Of a stretch of 10,787 bases of DNA, positions 5,657 through 10,787 are shown piece after piece; position 1 is the first letter of the stretch; the number at the start of each line of letters is the position of its first letter. The translations under genes were made by a program, and so were the position numbers. Under the pieces are notes generated by a model. The model had not been told where the DNA came from and did not search any database. It saw only the letters and a program-made list of their open reading frames with translations. The stretch covers positions 1 to 10,787 of the forward strand of contig JAQGOE010000173.1 of assembly GCA_028293725.1 (NCBI GenBank). The letters run 5' to 3'. The stretch is from Gammaproteobacteria bacterium (lineage in GTDB: Bacteria; Pseudomonadota; Gammaproteobacteria; Steroidobacterales; Steroidobacteraceae).

Positions 5657-8227
5657 TCAGAGCCATTTCATCAGGCCAAGCTCGTAGGGATGCGACAGCA
5701 GATCGTGCCACGGATAGATCCGGACCTCGGTGGCGAACTGCCCACACTCCTCCGGCGCCGCGTCCAGCGCAAACACGATGGAGCCGTCGGGATCGGTTTC
5801 GCCCGTCGGGCTCAATGCGGCGCTCCAGATTCCCGGGCGCGAGGGCTGATTGAAGGACGACAACGGGGGCGGTGAGAGATCAGCTTCCGGGAGCAGCCGG
5901 CGCGCGACGAATTCCACCCGCACATCCGACGGCTGGATCCCGTTCAGTTGCGCGGCGACGCGCAGCCGCAGCCGCTCACCCTGCGGAACATCGGGAGCTA
6001 CATCCGCCAGCATACGCAGGCCCACGCGCGGCCACAGCTGCCGCATTCGCTGTTTCCAATCGGCCAAGGTAGACGCGCCGGCGAACCCACCAGCCGCGAG
6101 ACGCCGGTACTGCCGCGCGGCGGGCAAGTAGAGGCCCTGGGTGTAGTCGAAGAGGACGCGGCGCATGTTGAACTGTGGAATGACGGTCATCATCGCCCGC
6201 TTGCTGCGACGGACCCATTCCGGCGAGTAGCCTTCCTCGTTGACGTCGTAATACAGCGGTAACACTTCCTCTTCGAGCGTGTCGAAGATCAACTCCGCCT
6301 CGAGCGCGTCGCGACGCTCGGGATCCTGTACGTTGGCCGGGGGGATACCCCAACCATTGTCCTGCATCCAGCCTTCCGCCCACCACCCATCGAGGACGCT
6401 CAGGTTCAGCCGCCCATTGATGGAGGCTTTGATGCCGGAGGTGCCGCTCGCCTCCAGCGGTGCGATCGGGTTGTTGAGCCAGACATCGACGCCTGACACC
6501 AGCCAGCGCGCCAGCTGCAGATCGTAGTCCTCGAGGAAGATGATCCGCCCCATGAATTCGGGGGTTGTCATGAGCTGCCGGATCTCGCGCAGCACCTGTT
6601 GACCCGGTACGTCCGCGGGGTGCGCCTTACCAGCGAACAAGAAGAGGACCGGCCGCGTGGGGTTGTTGACGAGTTTCGCCAGGCGGGCGCGATCCCTCAG
6701 CAACAAGGTGGCGCGCTTGTAGGTTGCAAACCGTCGTGCGAAACCAATCGTGAGCACGTTGGGACGCAACGGATCGAGCAGGCGCGTGACGTGACGCAAC
6801 TGCGCCGGACTCATCCCTTTGCGCGCGTACTCCCGCTGCAACCGGTCGCGTACGCTCGCCAGCATCCGCGACTTCACGGTCTGTGCCGTGGGCCAGTAGC
6901 GCTCGTCAGGAACATGCTCGAGCCCGGACCAGAACCCGGGGTCGCGCAGTCGCTCACGCCAGTCGCGGCTCAATTCACGGTCGAAGAAGTCTGTCCAGGT
7001 TTGATGCAGGAACGTGGGGACGTGGACGCCGTTGGTCACGAAGCCCATGGGGTTGTCTTCGGGCCGGATCTCCGGCCACTGGTCGGCACATAGGCGCGCC
7101 GATACGATGCCGTGAATGCGGCTCACCGCGTTCACATGGCGCGTGCCGTTCAACGCGAGGCGCGTCATGTTGAACATCCCGGGCGACGACGGCGAGCGAG
7201 CAAGCTCGAGGAAACGCTCGACCGGAATACCGAGTTCTTTAACGAAATCACCGAAGTGCGAGAGAATTAGGTCGTGGCCGAACGCGTCGTGACCGGCGGC
7301 CACCGGCGTGTGCGTCGTGAATACACAGCTCGAGGCAACCGCTTCCATAGCTGGGCTGAATTGCAGAGGGGTGGCCAGGTGCTCGCGCAACAGCTCGAGG
7401 ATGAGGAAGGCCGCGTGTCCTTCATTGAGATGAAACACGGCCGGCTGGATGCCCAGGGCGCGCAGGGCACGGATGCCCCCGATGCCGAGGATCATCTCCT
7501 GGCGAATGCGGGTCGATTCGTCGCCACCGTAGAGGCGGTGGGTGATGTCGCGATCGGCCGGCGCGTTCTCGGGACAGTTGGTGTCGAGAAGATAGACCGG
7601 GATACGGCCGACCTGGGCCTTCCAGATCCTGGAATAGACATCGCGGCCGGCGATGCGCACCATCACTTGCGCCCACTCTCCATCCGGCCCGCGCGCCGGC
7701 TCGACGGGGAGATCGCGTGGCAGGCGCTCGCGGTATTCCGCGTGTTGGACGCCGTCGTTGTCGACGGACTGGGTGAAATAGCCTTGCCCATATAACAGGC
7801 CGACCGCGACGAAGTTCGCCCGGTCGTCGCTGGCGGCTTTGCAGTAGTCACCGGCCAACACGCCGAGGCCGCCTGAGTAGATGGGGAAACTCTCGTGAAA
7901 GCCGTACTCAGCACAGAAGTACGCTGTCAGGGGTTGGTCTGGTGAGGGGGCGCTTTCGGACAAATAGGCATCGAGGGTGTGGAGGGCCTGTTTGTAGCGC
8001 GCGAGGTAGACGGAATCCTTGGAGATGCGGTCGAGGGTGGCCTGGGGGAGGCACCTCAACATGAGGCGGGGGTTGCCGCCGGTCTGGCGCCAGAGCTCGG
8101 TATCGAGGTCTTCGAAGAGCGCCCGGGTGGGGCGGTGCCAGCCGAAGAAAAGGTTACTGGCCAGCTCGGGCAGACGCACCAGGCTAGCCGGAATGACCGG
8201 CGTCACCTCTAACAGTGGATTTCTCAT
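5657..8227 (-). CDS. glgP: Alpha-glucan (glycogen/maltodextrin) phosphorylase, DUF3417 type
   Basis: Releases glucose-1-phosphate from glycogen or maltodextrins using phosphate and pyridoxal phosphate. From the ATG at 8227 it has 856 residues; a GTG at 8260 in frame would add 11, but the family's N-terminus normally opens with NPLL-V-TPVIP, and the ATG has GGAAA upstream at useful spacing. The N-terminal DUF3417 domain (about 1-110) is typical of the Thermus/actinobacterial branch rather than E. coli GlgP/MalP. Landmarks are AEYGFHESFPIYSGGLG (about 106-122), HLNEGH (266-271), THTPVAAGHD (305-314), RRFATYKR (498-505) and EASGTSGIKASING (592-605), in which K600 is the expected pyridoxal-phosphate lysine, then LSVLDGWWAEG. 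About 120 residues follow the catalytic part, normal for this subfamily. It is the first gene of the minus-strand block and supplies or recycles the glucose-1-phosphate that GlgC uses. Confidence 0.96.
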   Translation of the reverse strand: MRNPLLEVTPVIPASLVRLPELASNLFFGWHRPTRALFEDLDTELWRQTGGNPRLMLRCLPQATLDRISKDSVYLARYKQALHTLDAYLSESAPSPDQPLTAYFCAEYGFHESFPIYSGGLGVLAGDYCKAASDDRANFVAVGLLYGQGYFTQSVDNDGVQHAEYRERLPRDLPVEPARGPDGEWAQVMVRIAGRDVYSRIWKAQVGRIPVYLLDTNCPENAPADRDITHRLYGGDESTRIRQEMILGIGGIRALRALGIQPAVFHLNEGHAAFLILELLREHLATPLQFSPAMEAVASSCVFTTHTPVAAGHDAFGHDLILSHFGDFVKELGIPVERFLELARSPSSPGMFNMTRLALNGTRHVNAVSRIHGIVSARLCADQWPEIRPEDNPMGFVTNGVHVPTFLHQTWTDFFDRELSRDWRERLRDPGFWSGLEHVPDERYWPTAQTVKSRMLASVRDRLQREYARKGMSPAQLRHVTRLLDPLRPNVLTIGFARRFATYKRATLLLRDRARLAKLVNNPTRPVLFLFAGKAHPADVPGQQVLREIRQLMTTPEFMGRIIFLEDYDLQLARWLVSGVDVWLNNPIAPLEASGTSGIKASINGRLNLSVLDGWWAEGWMQDNGWGIPPANVQDPERRDALEAELIFDTLEEEVLPLYYDVNEEGYSPEWVRRSKRAMMTVIPQFNMRRVLFDYTQGLYLPAARQYRRLAAGGFAGASTLADWKQRMRQLWPRVGLRMLADVAPDVPQGERLRLRVAAQLNGIQPSDVRVEFVARRLLPEADLSPPPLSSFNQPSRPGIWSAALSPTGETDPDGSIVFALDAAPEECGQFATEVRIYPWHDLLSHPYELGLMKWL

Positions 8228-8347
8228 CACTTTTTCCGAAAAAACGGCGAGGGGTTGCACCCTGCAGGGGGTGGGGAGTGTAGCAGCTCACTTCGGGGAC
8301 TCGCGTTATGCCCCTTGGACGGAACGGTGGTAACCCACCAATACTGT

Positions 8348-8376
8348 TTGACTCACAATACTGTGCACTCTACAGT
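8348..8376 (+). promoter_or_regulatory. padR promoter (TTGACT-N17-TACAGT)
   Basis: A -35 hexamer TTGACT (8348-8353, 5 of 6 matches to consensus) and a -10 hexamer TACAGT (8371-8376, 4 of 6) are separated by an ideal 17 bases. The -10 ends only 6 bases before the padR ATG (8383), so the predicted transcription start falls on or next to the start codon and the padR mRNA would be leaderless. Consistent with this, no ribosome binding site is seen before the ATG. Confidence 0.7.
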
Positions 8377-8377
8377 A
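8359..8377. promoter_or_regulatory. Candidate PadR operator (TACTGT-N7-ACAGTA)
   Basis: A perfect inverted repeat with 6-base arms, TACTGT (8359-8364) and ACAGTA (8372-8377), lies over the spacer and -10 box of the padR promoter. An extra direct copy of the left arm in the context CAATACTGT occurs at 8339-8347, 17 bases before the same nonamer at 8356-8364, and abuts the -35 box. PadR-family repressors commonly bind spaced dyads over their own promoters, so this is the natural autoregulatory site. Binding by this PadR is inferred. Confidence 0.7.
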
Positions 8378-8382
8378 CCGGG

Positions 8383-8748
8383 ATGGGCGACGAGGGGCAG
8401 GGGCGCAAATTTCAGAAAGACCTGAACTCGGGGCTGGTGGCACTGGTGCTGCTGGCCGTGCTGGAGGCCAGTCCAGAGGACTTATATGGCTATGAGATCG
8501 CCAAGCGCTTGCAGAAAGCGAACGAAGGTGACGCGCTGTTCAAGGAAGGGACCATCTATCCCGTGCTGCGCAGCCTGAGCGCCACCGGCCTGCTGACGAG
8601 CCGCATCGTGCCCTCGTACTCCGGGCCGCCGCGTCGTTACTACCGAATTACCGATGAGGGCCGCACTGTTCTCCAGCAATGGAGCGGTATCTGGCGGCAG
8701 ACCCGTGACTTTGTCGACCGCTTCATCGAGGGAATGAAACGTGAGTGA
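8383..8748 (+). CDS. PadR-family transcriptional regulator
   Basis: A 121-residue winged-helix DNA-binding protein of the short PadR class. The core has an N-terminal helix (GLVALVLLAVLEAS, 17-30), LYGYEIAKRL (34-43), the recognition-helix segment EGTIYPVLRSLSATGLL (55-71) and the wing GPPRRYYRITDEGR (81-94), with a short C-terminal dimerisation helix (about 96-118). The ATG at 8383 is preferred because the family core begins just after it; an upstream in-frame ATG at 8308 would translate through the promoter and operator. PadR proteins are usually repressors that release DNA on binding a small ligand or a partner. The next gene encodes a HAAS-domain membrane protein, a known neighbour of PadR regulators, so the two probably form one sensory unit. 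A dyad overlapping its own -10 box suggests autorepression. Control of the divergent glgP is possible but not shown. Confidence 0.94.
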   Translation: MGDEGQGRKFQKDLNSGLVALVLLAVLEASPEDLYGYEIAKRLQKANEGDALFKEGTIYPVLRSLSATGLLTSRIVPSYSGPPRRYYRITDEGRTVLQQWSGIWRQTRDFVDRFIEGMKRE

Positions 8749-8750
8749 AC

Positions 8751-8798
8751 CGGCCCGTAATCTAGCGGGCAAAAACCACGCTTTTTGCCCGCGGGCCG
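8751..8798 (+). repeat. Nested inverted repeat (hairpin) downstream of padR
   Basis: Three bases after the padR stop codon, GCGGGCAAAAA (8765-8775) and TTTTTGCCCGC (8782-8792) form a perfect 11-base stem around a 6-base loop (CCACGC). An outer pair, CGGCCC (8751-8756) and GGGCCG (8793-8798), can extend it by six base pairs with an 8-base bulge (8757-8764). The A and T tracts lie inside the stem next to the loop and no T run follows, so this is not a normal intrinsic terminator. It may protect the padR message, act as an attenuator, or be a REP-like element. Confidence 0.65.
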
Positions 8799-8820
8799 AT
8801 AAGAGCAGGTCGGCGCGCTC

Positions 8821-8848
8821 GCTGAAAGCGCCGAAGGCGACTTTCAGC
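8821..8848 (+). repeat. Second hairpin upstream of the HAAS membrane protein gene
   Basis: GCTGAAAG (8821-8828) and CTTTCAGC (8841-8848) are perfect complements. Inside them CGCC and GGCG also pair around a GAA triloop, with a single bulged A, giving 12 base pairs in all. No T run follows. It ends 21 bases before the next start codon, just upstream of the GAGAG ribosome binding site, a position suited to controlling translation or marking a processed transcript. Confidence 0.6.
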
Positions 8849-8869
8849 CCATAAACGAAGAGAGACGTT

Positions 8870-9811
8870 ATGAACCGCTTCTCAGCACCTCGCTCGATCG
8901 ACGAATACCTGAAGCAGTTGCGCGCTGCGCTGGAAGGCGAGGATCCCTCGCTGATACAGGACGCACTGTACGACGCAGAGGAATACCTGCGCGCGGAGGT
9001 CGCCGCGCACCCCGGTAAGTCCGAGGCGGATGTCCTGGAACTCATCGCGAGCACGTACGGAGCTCCCGAGGAAGTCGCGACCGCGTACCGGGACACGGAA
9101 GTCAAAGTAAAGGCGGCATTGCGCACACCTCCGCCGCGGCGTACCGAAAATCCGAGCGGCGCGCGACGTTTCTTCGGCATCTTTCTCGACCCGCGCGCAT
9201 ACACGTCGCTCTTTTATATGTTGCTCACGCTCGCGACGGGCATCATGTATTTCGTCCTGGTCGTCGTGGGCGTGTCCCTTTCGGCGGGCCTCGCCATTCT
9301 CATCATCGGCGTGCCGTTCTTCCTGGTGTTCATCAGCATCACCCGGGTGGTCTCACTCGGCGAAGGCCGTCTCATCGAGGCGATCACGGGTGAGCGCATG
9401 CCGAGACGCCCGGTGCACCCCGGACCCACCGCGGGCTGGGGCGCACGGATTGGAGCGATGCTGAGTGATGCGCGCACGTGGACGACGCTTCTTTATTTCG
9501 TTCTCATGCTGCCGCTGGGCGTCTTTTACTTCGTCACCGCCACGGTCGGCCTCTCGATCGGTGTGAACCTGGTGTTAGCGCCCTTCGCCGTGCTCGGCCA
9601 GGATTTTGGATGGATCAGCACCGATGTCCGGGGCATTCCGTTCGCCATCGGCCCTCATGTGATGAGACTAACGGGCCATTCGTTGATCGGCTCGCTCTTC
9701 ATGTTCGCGATTGGCGTGGTGGTGCTCACGTTGCTGATGCACATTGCGCGCGGCATCGGACGTGGCCACGCACGACTGGCGAAGGCGCTGCTGGTCGAGC
9801 CGGGAGCCTGA
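8870..9811 (+). CDS. HAAS-domain membrane protein with duplicated sensor-like transmembrane unit
   Basis: A 313-residue inner-membrane protein. Residues 9-78 match the HAAS (DUF1700-like) helical signalling domain: YLKQLRAAL, then DALYDAEEYL, then LELIASTYGAPEEVATAY with the family's G-x-P turn. Two similar membrane units follow. The first (about 99-180) opens FFGIFLDPRAYTSLFYMLL, has two transmembrane segments and ends near LGEGRLIEAITGE, like the putative sensor domain PF13796. The second (about 191-245) repeats the pattern (ARIGAMLSDARTWTTLLYFVL, then a second hydrophobic stretch). A last transmembrane helix lies at about 270-292 with a basic tail. The ATG at 8870 has GAGAG about 6 bases upstream. 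HAAS proteins are typically encoded beside PadR regulators, as here, and are thought to relay a membrane signal to them. The gap to padR holds two hairpins. The ligand is unknown. Family placement is from pattern memory, not a search. Confidence 0.85.
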   Translation: MNRFSAPRSIDEYLKQLRAALEGEDPSLIQDALYDAEEYLRAEVAAHPGKSEADVLELIASTYGAPEEVATAYRDTEVKVKAALRTPPPRRTENPSGARRFFGIFLDPRAYTSLFYMLLTLATGIMYFVLVVVGVSLSAGLAILIIGVPFFLVFISITRVVSLGEGRLIEAITGERMPRRPVHPGPTAGWGARIGAMLSDARTWTTLLYFVLMLPLGVFYFVTATVGLSIGVNLVLAPFAVLGQDFGWISTDVRGIPFAIGPHVMRLTGHSLIGSLFMFAIGVVVLTLLMHIARGIGRGHARLAKALLVEPGA

Positions 9812-9833
9812 GCGGCAAGGTACACTTCGCGGC

Positions 9834-10421
9834 ATGGGTCGACTTTCCGTTGCGGCGTGCGCTGCCGTGGGTTTCTTGGTGGCACTGCCTGGAGAGGGCG
9901 CGGACACACCTGCGCGGGCGCCGGCGCCGGTCTCCAAACCCGCTCAACATGGGCCCGGCTGTCTTCAGGCTGGCAACGGCTTTTTGCGCGCCCGCATTCG
10001 CGGCACGCTCAACCTCGACATCGACTGGCACAATGCAGACATCGAATGCGACGGTGGCTCGCGGCCGGACGGTAGTGGCATCCGCGTGAGCTTCGCGGGC
10101 CCGAGGCAGTCGGATGGACGACGCGTGCGGATGGTGTTCGGCGTGGGTGACGCGAAGGAAGGCCGCTCCGGTCGGGAGCTCCCCACGAACCTCACTGTGA
10201 TCTTCGAGGGCGAGGACCGTTTATTCGCCACGCGCGGTGACGGGCGATGTACGGTGGACGAGCTCGAGCAGGAGCGTCTCGGGGCACTCGGGGGGCCGCG
10301 GCGAACTTACCGCATCGTGGCGCGGGGCTTTTGTGTCGACCCGGCGAGCACTCTCAGCGGGGATGGCCGGATACTGGTGAGCCGGTTTGATTTCGCGGGC
10401 AATGCCACTTTTGAAGACTAG
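9834..10421 (+). CDS. Secreted conserved-type protein of unknown function, four cysteines
   Basis: A 195-residue protein from the ATG at 9834. This start is chosen because it begins a signal peptide (basic residue at 3, hydrophobic 5-18, cut likely near 23 in GEGADT); the same frame is open further upstream to 9744, but that would overlap the HAAS gene and hide the signal. Only a weak AAGG, 13 bases before the ATG, resembles a ribosome binding site, so translation may depend on the gene before it, 22 bases away. The mature part has four cysteines (43, 72, 139, 167), enough for two disulphides, and alternating strand-like segments (LRARIRGTLNLDIDW, VRMVFGVG, NLTVIFEG, RILVSRFDFAG) that suggest a small beta-rich periplasmic domain. 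I do not recognise the family. It is followed by the DUF192 gene after 20 bases. Confidence 0.8.
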   Translation: MGRLSVAACAAVGFLVALPGEGADTPARAPAPVSKPAQHGPGCLQAGNGFLRARIRGTLNLDIDWHNADIECDGGSRPDGSGIRVSFAGPRQSDGRRVRMVFGVGDAKEGRSGRELPTNLTVIFEGEDRLFATRGDGRCTVDELEQERLGALGGPRRTYRIVARGFCVDPASTLSGDGRILVSRFDFAGNATFED

Positions 10422-10441
10422 GAGCGTTAGGGAAATTGCGC

Positions 10442-10787
10442 ATGTTGAAGAATTCATCGCAGGCCGCGAGGCCGTTGTTCGTGACGCTCTGCGCTATCGC
10501 GTTCCTCCTGGCCACCATTACCGTGTCGCAGGCGCAGTCGGGGCCGCTCGAGGATCTGGCCAACTTCCCGCGCACGTCGCTGCAGATCCTGCACGGCAAG
10601 AGTAAGAAGGACGCGCGCCACTTCGATGTCTGGATCGCGGACAACCCCGCCCGCGAGGAGCAGGGGCTGATGTTCGTGCGCGATCTGCCGGCCACGCAAG
10701 GCATGCTGTTTCCGCAGGCGAAACCGCGAAAGATGAGCATGTGGATGAAGAACACCTATATCGAGCTCGATATTGTGTTCGTCGGGG
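10442..10787 (+). CDS. Secreted DUF192-family protein, partial (C-terminus beyond right edge)
   Basis: The plus strand is open from an ATG at 10442 to the right edge, giving 115 codons without a stop. AGGG lies 9 bases upstream as a ribosome binding site. Residues 1-31 form a signal peptide (hydrophobic about 12-28, then SQAQ). The DUF192 landmarks follow in order: an FDVWIADNPAREEQGLMFVR segment (61-80), GMLF (87-90) and the hallmark MWMKNTYIELDIVFV (100-114). Small secreted DUF192 proteins are common in proteobacteria and their function is not established. About 40-50 residues are probably missing past the edge. It sits 20 bases after the four-cysteine secreted protein, and likely belongs to the same transcript. 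Confidence 0.92.
   Translation, partial: MLKNSSQAARPLFVTLCAIAFLLATITVSQAQSGPLEDLANFPRTSLQILHGKSKKDARHFDVWIADNPAREEQGLMFVRDLPATQGMLFPQAKPRKMSMWMKNTYIELDIVFVG

Larger units (their letters stand above)
8228..8382. promoter_or_regulatory. Divergent promoter region between glgP and padR
   Basis: This 155-base region separates the minus-strand glycogen genes from the plus-strand padR operon and must hold both promoters. The padR side is well defined (listed separately). For glgP the best reverse-strand candidate is an extended -10, TGCTACACT (hexamer at 8277-8282), with no recognisable -35, giving a leader of about 43 bases to the ATG at 8227. A weak 5-base inverted repeat, GGTGG-TAAC-CCACC, lies at 8326-8339. 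An A/T symmetric stretch, TTTTTCCGAAAAA, lies at 8231-8243 just upstream of the preferred glgP start. Confidence 0.45.

Noticed and set aside
8227..8260. A GTG start at 8260 for glgP
   Set aside because: No spaced ribosome binding site precedes it, and the family N-terminus fits the ATG at 8227. It remains possible and would add 11 residues.
8326..8339. GGTGG-TAAC-CCACC as a regulator binding site
   Set aside because: Five-base arms in GC-rich DNA are weak evidence alone, and I cannot match it to a known regulator.
8308..8382. An N-terminal extension of PadR from the ATG at 8308
   Set aside because: The extension would translate the -35, -10 and operator and adds residues not found in the PadR family before the first helix.
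8482..9204. A 240-codon minus-strand open frame opposite padR and the HAAS gene
   Set aside because: It spans the hairpin gap and is antisense to two domain-supported genes. No family signature is visible.
1..10787. CRISPR arrays, tRNA or rRNA genes, insertion sequences, phage genes or attachment sites
   Set aside because: No spaced direct-repeat array, cloverleaf, transposase or integrase feature was seen on either strand; the window is metabolic and regulatory genes throughout.

Overview
The window reads as a chromosomal segment of a GC-rich gammaproteobacterium. The gene families (a DUF3417-type glycogen phosphorylase, an E. coli-like GlgC, a PadR/HAAS pair, DUF192) and the frequent GTG starts would suit the Steroidobacter/Nevskia/Xanthomonadales side of the class. 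That placement is inferred from protein flavour only. I see no rRNA, tRNA, insertion sequence, prophage gene or CRISPR array.

Minus strand, right to left (8227 down to 1). A compact glycogen/maltodextrin block runs glgP (alpha-glucan phosphorylase), glgC (ADP-glucose pyrophosphorylase), a GH57 glycoside hydrolase, malQ (4-alpha-glucanotransferase) and a small LEA14/WHy-type lipoprotein. glgC and the GH57 gene overlap by 4 bases. GH57 and malQ are 12 bases apart, and the malQ ribosome binding site touches the GH57 stop codon. The lipoprotein starts 19 bases after malQ. Between them the enzymes can make ADP-glucose for glycogen synthesis (GlgC), release glucose-1-phosphate from glycogen (GlgP), and cut or rejoin the leftover oligosaccharides (MalQ, probably GH57). 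No glycogen synthase or branching enzyme lies in the window. Beyond the lipoprotein, after 63 bases holding a consensus -10 box, a secreted TPR protein starts at a GTG at 676 and runs off the left edge.

The divergent intergenic region (8228-8382) carries the clearest regulatory sequence: a TTGACT-N17-TACAGT promoter whose -10 box is overlapped by a perfect TACTGT-N7-ACAGTA inverted repeat. It ends so close to the padR ATG that the mRNA is predicted to be leaderless.

Plus strand, left to right (8383 to 10787). A small PadR-family repressor is followed by 121 bases rich in hairpins, then a HAAS-domain membrane protein with two tandem copies of a sensor-like transmembrane unit. Next come a secreted four-cysteine protein of unknown function and a secreted DUF192 protein cut by the right edge. 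The PadR/HAAS pair looks like a self-contained sensory switch; what it senses cannot be read from the sequence.

I find no clearly new multi-gene defence or mobile system. The most unusual points are the self-overlapping leaderless padR promoter, the inside-out nested hairpin behind padR, a MalQ about 40 residues shorter than its family before the catalytic aspartate, a GlgC with altered allosteric-site residues, and the placement of a desiccation-type lipoprotein at the end of a glycogen operon.
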